Shown: positions 1-12,689 of the stretch, one piece after another
Position numbering within the stretch: the first letter of the stretch is position 1
Layout of the letters: the number at the start of each line of letters is the position of its first letter
DNA from: Hansfordia pulvinata
Lineage: Eukaryota; Ascomycota; Sordariomycetes; Xylariales
Length of the DNA stretch: 64,000 nucleotides
NCBI GenBank assembly: GCA_006538405.1
Contig: BJKQ01000005.1
Coordinates: 2,542,001 to 2,606,000, forward strand
Reading direction: 5' to 3'
The notes under the pieces: generated by a model
The model's database searches: none
Told to the model about the DNA's origin: nothing
What the model saw: the letters and a program-made list of their open reading frames with translations, nothing else
Made by a program: the position numbers and the translations under genes

Positions 1-590
1 TACTGCTCCCCGTCACGGTGCCGACTGAGGAGCTGTAAGGGAAAGAGCTGGCGCTGGAGGGCGTGGGTGGCGGGTGGTCGATGAGGTGGCCGTCATTCGC
101 CAGATCAGACTTGTTGCCCACCAAAAGGGTGGTGAGATTCGGCGAGGCTAGGGCGCGAGCATCGTTGAGAAAGGGTTGAAGCCCGCGGAAGGAGTCGTGG
201 GAGGTGAGGTCGTAGACGAGGACGGCGCCGGCGGCGCCGCGATAGTAAGAGCGGGACACGGACCGGAAGCGCTCGGTCCCCGCCGTATCCCAGAGCTGTG
301 CGGCGTCAGTGGGGGCCCTTGAAGTGACTGGGCAGACCGGGGTGGGACAGACCTGAAGCTTGATGCGTTTCCTCCGGGCGCCGGTACCGACTTTGATGAT
401 CTTGCTAGCAAACTCGACGCCGATGGTTTGGGAAGACAGAACCCGCCACTCGCTCTTGACGAAGCGATGTAGAAGACATGATCTGGTGATAGCAGTCAGA
501 GGCAAGTCCGTGGTCGGAAGGCAGGCACCCGACTTACTTTCCAGTTCCACTGGGACCTAGCAAAATGATCTTGGCCAAATAGTCGTACAT
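1..590 (-). CDS. Rab4-like small GTPase, 3' end outside window
   Basis: Ras-superfamily GTPase of the Rab group, expected on endosomal or secretory membranes as a vesicle-traffic switch. Exons on the minus strand are 590-538, 482-353 and 295 to the window edge; frames join exactly. The start [12 protein letters not shown] runs straight into the P-loop GPSGTGKS (residues 12-19). The switch I/effector stretch SSQTIGVEF follows (T37), then WDTAGTERF (63-71), [16 protein letters not shown] and the base-recognition motif NKSD (122-125). The order and the [14 protein letters not shown] stretch fit Rab4 (fission yeast Ypt4) best. The G5 motif and prenylation cysteines would lie beyond position 1. 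Odd point: the catalytic Gln of DTAGQE is Thr (T68), which is seen directly. After NKSD the frame continues into a Ser/Pro-rich loop up to the edge. The Rab family call is secure; the subfamily is less so. Confidence 0.9.
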
Positions 591-2302
591 GCTACCAAGT
601 TCCTGGGGGCGAGATCCGACACGGTCAGCATACAGGCGCCCAGAGGGTGTGAGGGAGGTTTCCTCGGGAAAAATGTACCTGGTTGCCAGCCGGAGTCTCG
701 CTCTCGTCACTGGCGCCCGAGGAACGTCTCGGGCGCGTCATGTTGGCGGGGGCGAAAGTGGTGACGAGCGTGCTGTCTACTGGTCTTTCTGCGTCGCGAA
801 GCAGCCAAATATCCAGAACTATGCTGATTCAATATGCCAAGGGGTCGGAGACGGGCCGAGAAGACGTGTTGGCAGTCGGCGCGAGGGGCGAGGGCGCGAG
901 GGCTGAGGAGCAGCGAGATGTGGAGGGAGGGCCGCTCGGGAACGGTCGTCGCCAGATCAGCATGCGGTCGCGTGGTCCGGCTCATGCAGAGCAGAGGATA
1001 AGGGTCCAGGGGTGGAGTGTCGCAGGGCAAACGTCGTCTTTCCGGGTGCAGATGTTGAGGTTGTCTATTCGTAGGGGCATGGATGTATGTGATGGGGTCG
1101 GAGGGCTGCGTCGACGTCAGGTCCGTCGGTGTCGGTGTACGGGTCGTGGACACAGGCACATGAACGCCAGGCGGGAACTCCAGGTGGGTGGATGGCCAAC
1201 CTCAGAACGGCCACCCGTGATTTCGAATGACGCGAGGGTCCAGTGCTCACATGTAGAGGTACGGGAATCGACGAGTAGATTGGCCCTTAGCTGGGCTGGA
1301 AGAAGGCCTTCGGCAGCGCAGCCAAAAGTCTCTCTACGCACCCGCGTAGGCTCGGGTCGGGCGGGTCTGACCGCGGCTTCAAGATTGCGCTAACGCCGCT
1401 GCGTCAATCCGGCCGTCCAGACCCAAAGGTAGAGGAACGCGGGAGCGACACACTCAGGGGCTGCGATGGCGTCCAAGACTCACTTATCAAAGTACCTCTA
1501 CTCATCTGGTGGATCTCCCTGTCTGCTGCAACCCTAACCCACCCGCTTACCCATCCATCCTCCACGACCCTGGGGCCCCTCTTCCAACGCCACCACCATG
1601 CGACTACGCTTGTCTCGTCGCCGTGGCCTGTCTCAGCGTCCTCTCCGCAGATGCCGAAAAATATGAGGCAGGTTGGTTATTTCTTTCGCGGTATCGTTGA
1701 AGAAGCATCACGTTCCTTCAAAGTCAAAAGTCAAATCCCGTGCCCCGTACAGGCCCGAGCAGCCGTTGTCACTCGGAACTCCCTGCGACTCAGCCCAGCT
1801 CATTCAAGGCGCGATAAAGCACAGCTGTCAGATCCCGCCAGCCTCATAACACGTGAGAATTACTTGACCAAACGACATCAACGGACAACCACTCGCGTTG
1901 CTGCAGCTACGCAAGGCACATGCGTGGATGAATCGGTCTCTCATTCCTCGTGTTGTTGCTGTCAGGAGCCGGTCTTTTCGAATTTCACCTTCGACGGCCA
2001 TCCCACCCAGCATCAGTCGCCACTATACTCCTACTATACATAAATACAGTGACAACGTATCGTCCATGCTCCTGCCTTGCCGCACACAGCAGTGCTTATT
2101 GCAGCCAGTATCGCCCAAGTCAACGACCGCGACCGCAGTCTAAGCACTGTAAGCTGGCTCGCTCAACCCATAACAAAAACGATTTCCGTTCGTACTCTCC
2201 TTGGTATCCATAACTCCGGGTTATAATCACTCGATCTGATGAAAGAAAAGAAAACAAGATCAAAACCGCCCCTCCAGAGGTTGAGAGAGATTGTGTGTGA
2301 AA
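591..2302. other. Intergenic gap: Rab promoter side and CAC2 3' side
   Basis: Holds the upstream region of the Rab4-like gene and the downstream region of CAC2. I see no gene family here. Open frames near 683-1393 and 707-1159 overlap one another on opposite strands and carry no recognisable motif. A single ACCCTAACCC word lies at 1531-1540. The right part (about 1800-2250) is less GC-rich and suits untranslated sequence. Confidence 0.5.
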
Positions 2303-4685
2303 TCACTTCGCGTCCGACACTGGAGTCGGAGCTATCCGCCTCTTCTTTGCCGGGCCGCTGGATGACTCCTGGTCCTTCTCGCTCTCGCTCGCGTCTCGTT
2401 TCGCACCGCCCCCAATGCTGACAGCAGTATTCACCGTGCCCGGAGTTTCCGGAGGCGTGGTAATCGGCACTCCGGTGACCTTGCCTGAATTGGTAGCCGC
2501 GATACTGGGAACATTGCCTCCGATTAGTGGCGGGTTGTTCATCGCAGAAATTTGCGTAGCGATGGATGATGTCGAGTTGGACCGAGCCGGTGAAGATGGC
2601 CGCGCACTGATAAACGGCGTGGGGGCGTTTGCCGGTGGCGACGGGGCCGCGAAGGAGCTTGTCGAGCTTCGGTGCTGGTGACCAGGGGGGAACGGTGACG
2701 CAGGGCCAATAATTGAAGTCGGTGTCGGTACCGGAGTGGCTTGGTTCGATGATGCAGCACCAGCAGAAGAGGGAACTTTGGTCGACTCGGTGTAAATTTG
2801 ACCCAGTTCGCCGGGGGTGAAGGATAGCGTCGAGCAAAATCCATCAGACGAGGATATGAGAAGGGTCAGTCCATCGGTGGACCTGATTGCACAACGAATT
2901 AGCCATGTACGTTGACAAAAAAGAGGCGACCTAAACAAAAGGCCCGAGCGATCGCAAAACATACCATGCAAGATCGGTGAAAGTTGCCAGGTGGAGGTTA
3001 TTGACAATGCAGAGGGGGGTGGTCTGCTGTGTATCGTAAAGAAGTACCGACTCCTGGGTTGCTACAGCGTAGACCATGCGGTATGGCAGGGAGAAGGTGG
3101 GCTTGGGACCGGTTGTCGAAGGAGCAGCAGTTTCAACGTTCAGGGGTTTGGACGGGCCGTCCGCCTTGTCCGGGTCTGGAGTTGCGTTTGTGGTTGTGCC
3201 AGCAGAGGTCGGGGGCGGCGGCGGGTCCATCACGGCAGAATCGGGTTTGGAAACTGCGTCAGGCAAGCCGAACATGGGCTCGTCTGCCGAGCTTGTGTCT
3301 ATCGAGATGTGCTGAGTGACGGGGGGAGACTGCCGCAGGGTGTAGAGCACAGGAGAGCACTTGATCGCCACTGAGGGTTTCTTGTGGCCTGGCAGGTGGC
3401 AGATAGGTGGCTTGTTGATGCCGCCTCGAGAATAGACGTAGACGGTGTTGATTATCTCTTGTGTAGGCTTGGCGCCCTCAACGCTTGGGGGGTGTGAAAC
3501 TTGGTACTGGCCCGCGGGAGTCAACAGAAGGCTGCCGTCAGGCGTGAATGTAAGCCGTCGGAAGAAAGAGGTCAAGGTTTCGTTCGCGTAGAGACTGGCG
3601 TTTTTGGCGCCCTGTGAAAGGGAGAAGCTTGGCTTGGGCGACGGCTCCATGGGCATGACTGCGGGCAGCGGCAGCGACGGGGCGGGGGAGGCAGAACGCC
3701 GGGACGAGAACGACGAACGGCGACTGTGGCTCACGACACTAGGAGGATTCATGGGAAGCGCCACAGACGGGGGAGTGCCGGGGACAGAGAGAACAGGCGA
3801 CCCAATGGGTACAGACCCGGTGTTGGATCTTTCATGCTCGGGTGCCAGAGCAGCGCCAAGCTGGGCTCGGTGGTTGCCCAGATCGGCCGGCGCGGGGCTC
3901 TGAGAGGCGACGCGCCGCGGCGGCAAGTCCATTCTGTTGTGGCTGGCAATCTTGGGGGTCTTGACATCGTCCTGGCTGTGCAAGGTATATTGCCCATCCT
4001 TTGTCTTTAGGGAGTAGATGTGAACGGAACGGTCCGAGGACTGGGTGGCGATGTATTCGTTCAGAGGGTCCCAAGTGACGCCCTGGACGTAATGGCTATG
4101 TTCGGCAATCTGGCGGATCAGGGAGTTCGTGCTTGCGTTGTAAATGCGGGCAACATTGTCCATGCTGCCGATGATGAAGTAGGTTCCACAGGGCGACCAG
4201 GCGAGGTCGTAGATCTCGGAGCCGGTCGGTCTAAACATGTGCTTTGTGCGCCATGTTTCTTTGTCTTCGAGACCCTCATTCCCAAAACTCTGGTGATGGG
4301 TTTCGGACGGGACCCAGAGAATCACATTGCCATCGTCACCGGCGGAAGCGAGAAGCTCTCCTATAAGCGGAAGCACACATGGTCAGCGAGGTCGGACAGG
4401 GTGTTGGGGAGGCAATGGCCGAGAGTCAGACTGGGGCAAGAGATTGGCGAGACGCTACGTACCTTTCGGAGACCAGCGGACGACGTTGACGGCCTGGGTG
4501 TGCTTAGTGAGGGTCGCGAGGTAGTTGACCTTGCGGTCCTCGCCATCTCCCTCGACGTCCCACAGACGGACATTGTTGTCGCCTCCGCCAGTGGCAAGTC
4601 TGCCTTTGCCATGGGGCTCGAAATGTGCGGAATAGATGGGCGAGTTCTGGTCGTGCCAGTGCAGGATTAAGGGGGTTGACTTCAT
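2303..4685 (-). CDS. cac2: Chromatin assembly factor 1 subunit B (CAC2/p60), WD40 protein
   Basis: Middle subunit of the CAF-1 histone chaperone, which deposits H3-H4 on newly replicated DNA in the nucleus. Exons are 4685-4463, 4360-2965 and 2882-2303; phases join to give 732 residues. The start MKSTPLILHWHD is followed by PIYSAHFEP and a run of WD repeats: RLATGGGDNNVRLWDVE, LLASAGDDGNVILWVP, YDLAWSPCGTYFIIGSMDNVARIYN and YIATQSSDRSVHIYSLK. A long Ser/Pro-rich insertion (roughly residues 195-270) precedes the blade SLYANETLTSFFRRLTFTPDGSLLLTPAG, which is characteristic of p60/CAC2 proteins. The last repeats, YAVATQESVLLYDTQ and TDGLTLLISSSDGFCS, lead into a long Ser/Thr/Pro-rich tail ending with the basic cluster PAKKRR, a likely nuclear signal. 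Both introns have GTACGT- or GTATGT-type donors. The family call rests on overall blade sequence and is strong. Confidence 0.93.
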
Positions 4686-7600
4686 GGTAACGGGAGCGGC
4701 GACGGGACCATGAGTGGCGGCATGTAACTGAGCGAGTCTGGGTCGCTGTCGGCGCGTGGGTTGTCGAGAGTGGGATGAGGGTCGTTACGCGAGGGATTGG
4801 GGTTCAGGCGGAGGGGGGTGATTGCGGAGGGGGTCGGTCGTCGAAGTCAAGCGGAAAGGTCAGTTGCTAATAAAGTCAATCGATGAGGTGTGAAATAATC
4901 ATAAGCAACCAGACCAAGCCGATGACAAGAGCTGCGCCGGTCGCCAAGGTTGGAACTGGAGCTGCGACGGAGACAGAATATGGAGCTACTGAATGGCTAA
5001 CTCCAGGGAGTGACTGGGGGTCGGTCCGGCCGCGTCGTGTGCCTGTGATTGATTGCTGGATTGCCCCCCGCTCCGCGCCTAACGTGGTAGGTACGACGAG
5101 TACGGGTATGGAGGGAGTGGGTGGATGCGTGGTGGGAGGTGGGTGCTAGGCGGGCGGAGGCAAGGGAGGGCGCCGTAGTGGACGCTAAATGGCTCGAGCT
5201 GGCCGACCCGACTGGCTGCAGTCGACGGCTGGACGCGTGCGGAGCTGGGTGCCGAAATGACGGTTTGTACGAGTAGTCCTGGCACACGGGGTGACGGCAG
5301 CGAGCATGCTCATGTGACGGCGGGTGTGCGCCTGCGATGAGGGGAAATGGCGAGGCTGGGGGATGCGGTTGATTGACACGGACTGAACGACTGGAGCAGT
5401 CAATCAAGGGCAGAGAATGGTTTGCTGTCTCGTCTTTTCGATCGGACCTTCTGCCTGTCTGGTCGGCTTCAACGTCCCAGCCCAGGTTGCACAGGACCAC
5501 TGGGGCAGTGGATGTACCCGCACATAAGGAGTAGAGTCCTCGTATCAGGTTGCCCTGCAGAGGCCGGGGGCAGGTACGGCAGGGAGGCAGAGAACGGGGC
5601 AGGGGCAACCTGAGGCCAGGCGAAGCCAGGGGAGGCCGGGGGCGGAGGAAGGGGCGACGCTGCTGCATGCAGAGGGGGCTGCGGTACATGCAGCGACCTG
5701 CCGTCCATGTTGCGCAGGCGGGTCTCCAGCCGGCCAGCAGGCTGGACGAAGGTCTCCTGAATGTATCACTAAGTTACTCGGTAGGGCCGGATGGTCTCGG
5801 TGGCTCATATGTAACACCCGCTCAACTACGAGTGCTCGCGCGGCGTTCTCACGTGTACGATGGGCACATGTTCGAGTTGATACCAACTCGTCCGTCCTAC
5901 ATACCGATAAATGACACGGCAATCTGTCTTGACAGTTGCACCTTGGACGCACAAGGACGCCAACACGTCTCGGCTCCTGCAAACGCGCTTGAAAAGGGCC
6001 GGTCGGGTGACGGCGCACGTCGATGGCTTCCATGTCAGGATGCGACGAGAATGCGGAGGCAGACCGCATCAGTCCTGCAAGCATGGGCGAGGACGATGAG
6101 GCCGGACGGGAGGCATGCATGGCTGGTTGCCGACCAAGGTGTGTTCCTTGCGGCCAGCACGCTCGCTCCATGGGCCTCAGGAGGGCCGCTTCGACAGCCG
6201 ACAGGACGTGGTCGAGATGGATCGTCCCCCAGCTAACCCGACTGTACTGGCTTGCATACTTGCCCCAAGCGCTTACACAGGATCAGGTCCGCAGCTCGAG
6301 ATCGAGACCTCGACTGTATCGAATGTGCCCGCAAGCAAGTCAGCCAAGTCGCATCACGATTATGCGTGGATACTTTCCCTGGGCTGCCCGGCGCCCCTCT
6401 ACAGCCGTCTGCGGCGGGCGTTTGTTCTCTCGACCATGCTGCAGCACCAGCCCGGCTCTTGCGACACGCCAGGCGCCACATGCGCTCGTACGATACGAGT
6501 GCGTCAGGCGTGTGGTCTCTATCGTGTCCCGCGGTGCGCGAGGCACGGACCCGTCACACTCACCAGTCCCTCGCTCAGGGAGGAGCGTGTGGTACGCACC
6601 CACCAGGCGGAGGGGCATTCTTCATCCCCACAAACACGTTCCTGGGAGCCGTCTTGGCAGCGTCAACGGCCCCGGCCAGGAACTCGAACCTCTCACAAGA
6701 AACGAGACGCCCACAGATTATATGAGGCAGGTGTCACATGATGTTGCCACACAGTAGAGGAGGATCCCGCAAGTGCCATTGTCCGCACGGGGACCAGTAT
6801 CCTCGGGCGCTGATGGCCGGGCGGTGGGAAGCCGATGGAAACGCCGCCTTGTTTGTGCGATACGTCTACGAGTATTTGTAGGATGGTGAGCAACGACGGG
6901 AGCAAGGGCCAGCCAACTCTTCCATGGTACCATGTTAGGTCGGGCCCGAAACCAAATGGATGGATCAAGGCACACCAGCGGCTGGCACAAACACACCAAG
7001 ACTGCCGACCAAACCACGCAGCTCAAAGACTGACCGTGTGCAAACAGGAGCATCTCCCATCTGGTCAGTCCGGTTCTATTCTGCATCCCGAGACGTTAAC
7101 GTTCTACCGGCTGTGACTGTCTCGGCAGTGTGCGAGTACTATAGCAATTCACGTTGAGGCCCCCAGATTGGCGGCTCGTCGTCGGCGCAAGAGGCCTGGG
7201 AGGATGCCAGAGCGGACGACGTATGGACACGGTAAGCAAATGAGACAGCGATGCTCAGTGGCTGTCAGTTGTGACCAATGGGTGAGGCGTATCAGGTCTG
7301 ACTTGATTTCCCGCGTATCCGAAGCGATCTTGCAAGTGCAGGACTGGACTCAACAATGAGTGCGACTGGATCTCGTATACCCGGAGCACGAGGGCAACGC
7401 CCCAGCTCTCGACTTACGAGTAGCAATCGGACATGGGCCGACAGGCGCCAATGAAATTAAACCGAAGCAGATGAAAGAGGACTTACGATGCTGCTTATCA
7501 CTTCAGAGCCGCGGCCGGGGCGATCCCCAAGTCCTTCGCACAGTACATCCCGCTTCCCAGTGTTCCCCCATTGGCCTAAGTAAGAGCCAGCGCTCTGTCT

Positions 7601-8894
7601 GTAGCATACGGTTTCCATCACTGCACTACGCAAAGAGGTCGACACATACCTGGCTCAACTCAGTTGGCGGCATGAACGACTTGAGCTGACACCGAGACTA
7701 TCTACTCAAGTAACGTGGCTCCTGGAGAAGTGACCTCCGCGTGCGGGTGTCCGGCGCCCCTCTATGACCGTTGTACTCGTATGGGCTGTCAACCTTGGAC
7801 AAGGATTCGGGCCGCGCAGGAGTCGCCCGCAAGCACCTTTTGTCAAATCACTTCACCTTCGACTCGACTGCTGCAGGTGCGCCACCACGGCTGCTCACTG
7901 GCCCGCTGGCCACTTGTTTGCATAGGCGTACCAGGCAAGTTCGTGTACGGATTCAAATATTCGTTTGGGCATACATGGGCCGGCGGGCCGCGGCGCGGCG
8001 CGGCGTCTCGTCTCGTCCCGGGCAGGTTGTGCCGCGGGCTGCAATTGTCTCAACGGCCCCCCACTCGCCCTCCAGGCTGGCCTGGCAAAGACCCCGTCAG
8101 CATTCAGGGGGCGTAGGGTGTGGGTGTGGGCCGACAGCGGGGCCTCCCTCCCTTGGTCACGCCGGACGGAGCAGAGGCTGCTTGGGAGGGCACGAGACTC
8201 ACCAGCAGTCACAGACGAGATGACACGCTCCCGAGAACGAGAAACCGAAGACCGCCTCATTCTGTCGATTCTGGAGCGGAAGGAACACAGCCGGGTGCAG
8301 CAATCAAGAAAGCCTCGTTTGGCGCGAGGAAGAGAAAGAGGAAGAAAAACCACGGATACTCATTCACTTCGGCAGGCGATTTCAGGAACCCTAAGAGACC
8401 CCTGGCCGAATGTGTGGGTGCCCCTGGGGTCCGTGGAGCCGACTGTGTGAGCCCGCCGTGCCCGTGCCCAATCCACGGCACGAGGATTCTCGTGCTCGAC
8501 GCAGAATGCTCGTAGACTGGCAACCTTCTGTACTTTGCAGTGTCGATCCGACGATAGCAGTCGGTCGTGGCAACCCACCCCTAACTGCACAACCAAGGCA
8601 GAGGCGACGTTGCTCAGAGGAGGCCGGTCACTACTCGTAGAGCTCGCCGAGGAGGCGAACTGCGCTGCCACTCCGAGGCAACTTATAATTGGCAACGCCG
8701 CTGGTGGAAATGGTGTGGTCTCGCCATTGATAGCACGTTGGGACCCATCCCGAAACCCCAAGTTTAGAAAAGGCGGCAGCCTGGTCCAGGACGGGCCGTC
8801 CGGTGCTATGCGGCGGTGGTTCGTGCGCGTGCCTGAACTGGTCATCTCTATCATGATTTTCAGCCTGATTAAAGTATGTCTGTGAATGTGAAAG

Positions 8895-8915
8895 CCCCCC
8901 CCCCCCCCCCCCCCC
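8895..8915. repeat. Homopolymer of 21 C
   Basis: An uninterrupted run of 21 cytosines in noncoding DNA, directly visible. Length may be unreliable because such runs are prone to slippage and sequencing error. Confidence 0.95.
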
Positions 8916-11599
8916 GCCGTAGCTCAGTCAGTGCTCTGACTTTGATTCCACGCTCAGCCGCTCAGCCGAGCCCTCCCCGGTGTTGCACTCACAGCCATTG
9001 TGATAAACGCACCCACGAGACGATTACCGGCTTGCCTCGTGCTTCACTGCTCGACATGTCGTACAATGCATGCTTCTTTGTGGTGAGCTGCGGACTTGGC
9101 TACCGGAAGTGATACAGCGGGCGCAGCGAACTTGGCACAGTTCCCCGAGCGACTCAAGACCTTTCCCGATGGGATTGCAGGGTTCATTGTATTCAAGATT
9201 CCCGCGTTACTCACATATGACGATGCCTGCTCAAGCCGAGAAAGAGTCTCTCCGGCCCTGGATGCCCTCGAAGCTTTCCCAGCGGATGGCACATATGCCC
9301 GTTCGAGGCGTGCCATGTTGCAAGACACACGCAGGTCATCTCATGCTCATTGCGCAAGGAGGACTTGCTTGCTAGAGAAGACCTCGGCGCCTTCTCCAAG
9401 TCCGCTGGAGTCTGTCATGGGCGCTCGCTGAATCGATTGCCCCGGCACCATAAAGGCGCCCAGCTTGCCGCCTGGCTTCACATGTAAACCCGGCCTCGAG
9501 ACAGGTGTAAGTGCCTGAGGGGCGAGTGCATGGCGGCATTACCCTCAATAGCTAGAATCTCGGCACCATTCGCCGGATTCTCTGCCTGGGATGGCGTCAG
9601 TCTATTTTCTTTAAGGTGATAGACCGGCGGCACTCCTCTTCGTAGTTGAAATTGAACAACAATAATGGGAGCTGACTATCGACCATTCGCTGGATAATAA
9701 CATTGATAAGTCAAACCTGGTCCAACAGCGAGCGCGGTCACAGAAAAATGTGTGCGCTTAGCAACTATCCAGTGGATGACTTGTCCTGTCATTGCACCCA
9801 AGAAACTGGGCGACGTGGGTTTGAGGAACAGAAATCTCGACACCGAGTGAGTCGAAGTATTGAAGCCAGCTCGGATCTACGATAAAGAAAAAAAATTGGG
9901 ACGGGCTGGAGATCCAAGAACTCAGATGAGATAAAGCTGCAACCTTGGTGAGTTGAAAAACCATAGAGGACTAGGAGTCAATGGCGAAGCCTGTCTCGCC
10001 ACGGGAGTTGACTCGGTCAAGTTGACCTTTCACGTCCATGGAAAAGTGCGAGAATCTCCAGCAACCAATGCAAAAACCAGTCAACATGGATTCGCACATG
10101 AAACCAAGCAACAGTGTTTATCTAGTACTTGGCTGTAGTCGCAGCTTGTGCTGGATGCCTCCTCGGGCGGCCGCTCTCGTTTCCGTCAGTTTCAGACCAC
10201 GCGACACGAGTATATATTTGAATGGCGCTCAACCAGCCGAGAGAAGCTGACATCCTCAGGTACTTAGCGGAGTTTGTAACACGATCATGTCTGTCGCCAC
10301 GTCCCAAGCAAGTAATGCTTGCTTTCAACTCAGATCAGCCTTCGCACTGGTTCGGGCACAATAAGCAGCTGCGTGACGCCGGGACGACCTCAGGCGAGTG
10401 CCAGCGAACCCATACCACCCGGCATGGGTTCTTTGTTTCCAATCTCTACTGCAATGGACGGGCTACCCCTCCAGAAACCTTCGTCACATCACCTCGGCTC
10501 TAATCACCTGCCACGACCCTGAATAGTCCCGTGTAGAGGCTATCGCGGAAGTCAAAACACACAGTATCGCCTCTCGACGCTCACAGCGGCTCGGGGCCGG
10601 ACCCATCCCCGACGAGTACTGATTTCACTACTGGCAGAGCGCAGCGTCAGAAGAAGCAGCTTTCCGCGGCCCTGCTGGACGCGTCCAAGCCGCATAGCCA
10701 CGCGCGATACGCGGCCCGGGGGACGGCGCTACTTACAACAACAAGTAGACCTCCGTTCGTCCAGACGTTCTTGCCTTCCTCGTGTGGCCGGCCCTCTGCC
10801 TCGTCTGTGCTGTTCAGCTCCAAACCTGGGCCCAGATCGTGCCCACGCGGCATGGCGACACAGTAGACATGATCCGGGCAGCCATCTGGAAGACATTGAC
10901 GGCTGCCTGGGCTTCTCACGTCGAGATTCCAATCCCTCGCCGGCGCGTGAAGGCCTCGTCCTGCTTCCATCTCAGCAAGCGGCTGTCTACGAGCAGAACC
11001 TTGACGGGCGTCGGGCCACGAGCCACGTGCCCTCCTGTGCATCCTCCGGACCCGCCAGCCCAGGACCAGACCAGGGGAGACGAGAGAGAACGTCCCATGC
11101 TGAAGCGAAGGGGCACGCCAGCAGCCACGTCCCGGAGGCCGACCACTTCTGAGTCACACTGCGCGCAGCGCCGCGGGCCTGCCTCGGGATGTCCAAGCCT
11201 TCCTCTGCGCCCGTCGTTTTTCAGTCATCAGCCAAGCCCCTGTGCAAGATCGATCCGTTAAAGATCACCATGTGCAAGCGGCTCCCCGCGAAAAGACACA
11301 CGACGGCCTATCGCGACGACTGGCTCCCTCTCTCGGGAAAGCAACTCGTCGAATGGGTGGAAGTGACGGTGCTGCTGCTCTCCAGGCAGAGAAAGGGTAC
11401 GACTGCTCGGGGATCGGTCGGCATCTTCCTCTCTCTTTTTTTTTTCCCACTGCGAAGCGTCCATGTTTCAGGGGTTGTGGCTGCTTCTGCGATGATTCGC
11501 GTGCTCTGACAGGCTGAACGCTATGCGACAGATGGGGCGAGAATAGGCAGACATTTATGTGTCTTAAAGAATCCGGAAGTGGCGCTGTCGTGGTTGCAG

Positions 11600-11633
11600 T
11601 AGCCTCTCTCTCTCTTTTTTTTTTTTTTTTTTT
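11600..11633. repeat. CT/T low-complexity tract
   Basis: A short CT microsatellite running into about 19 T. A similar CT-to-T tract lies near 11430-11446. Both are noncoding pyrimidine tracts with no gene attached. Confidence 0.85.
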
Positions 11634-12390
11634 GGTAGGTGAGAGAGAGAGACACACGTGCTTATATGTATGCTCCGCAGACGCAGGAAAGCAGATGACA
11701 CCCCAAGCTGACAGCGGTGGCACCACGCATCATGCCGTGACGACAACGGCGCGGTTTAACGGTTTAATAAGCGGGACGGACAAAAAGAGGTCTGTAGAGA
11801 TTACAGACAGGGCTGAAGATTCCCAGGCGAGTCTCATCACATACTCGTAGGTACGGCGTAGTCGCCCGCAAGGTAGGGCGAGGGCGAGGGCGACCCTCCC
11901 ACCCCACCGCGCTTAGAATGCCCAATCACTATGAATCATAATGAAAACCGGGGGCGGGGTGGGGAGAGGGATGACTGACCCGCGATCTTCGTGGCCTTTG
12001 AACCAGCCGTTGGCGGGATATCCGCGGGACGAGAGCGAGATGAATCAAGCAAGTAGGTAGATGACAACAATAGCCACACTTTGACCCTCGTTTCGCAACA
12101 TAACACGACGTACTATCCATCATCGTCGTCGTCACGGAAAAGGGGGCCCCGCGCCCGGGTTCCGTCCCGGGTTGGTCTCAATGGGGCCCTGGCTAAGAGT
12201 ACAACCCGGCGCGGCACGGGTGTTTTGCTGCTGGGATCTCCGGTAAGGTATTTGTCAGAGAGAGCCACATCGTGCGAGTAGATGGATGGCTGCCTAGCAG
12301 AAGGAGGAGGGCACAGCGGCCAACTGCCGGACCCGTCTAGCTGATGACTGGTAGTAGGGACAGTATACTACACGGAGCAGGCAGGCATCG

Positions 12391-12421
12391 GATTGAATTG
12401 AATTGAATTGAATTGAATTGG
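12391..12421. repeat. GAATT pentanucleotide microsatellite
   Basis: About five to six tandem copies of GAATT (TTGAA), directly visible, in the gene-poor region. Confidence 0.95.
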
Positions 12422-12689
12422 GTTGATCTGGGCCCGCCTGCAGGACAGGTGTGTCACACTAGGGCCTGCAATGGCGCCCAGTCGAAGATGCTGACGGGTA
12501 TGTGCCATGATGATGCATATTGCAGGGCGGGCGTAGACTATGAGACTTGGTGGTGGTCTCTTTTCGCCCTTGTCCTTTCTCCCGAGCCACCAGTTCAAGG
12601 CATCCAAGGCAGCGGGCAGGCAACCCCGATACGATGTATGAGCTACCGGTCTTACATAGCAGGCAGCTGGTCAGACAGCTCGTTGTGAG

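Noticed and set aside
1531..1540. Telomere-like ACCCTAACCC
   Set aside because: A single copy in the middle of gene-bearing DNA; no array.
6670..6730. GGTTCGA-type T-loop word on the minus strand
   Set aside because: The flanking bases do not form a five-pair T-stem and no acceptor stem matches.
5545..6757. Several overlapping open frames of 150-245 codons on both strands
   Set aside because: They overlap in many frames at once, show no domain, signal or splice logic, and some begin at non-ATG codons. Typical of GC-rich noncoding DNA.
8916..8995. tRNA-like start (GCCGTAGCTCAGTCAG) after the C run
   Set aside because: The D-arm-like words are present but no matching acceptor strand, anticodon arm or T-arm follows.
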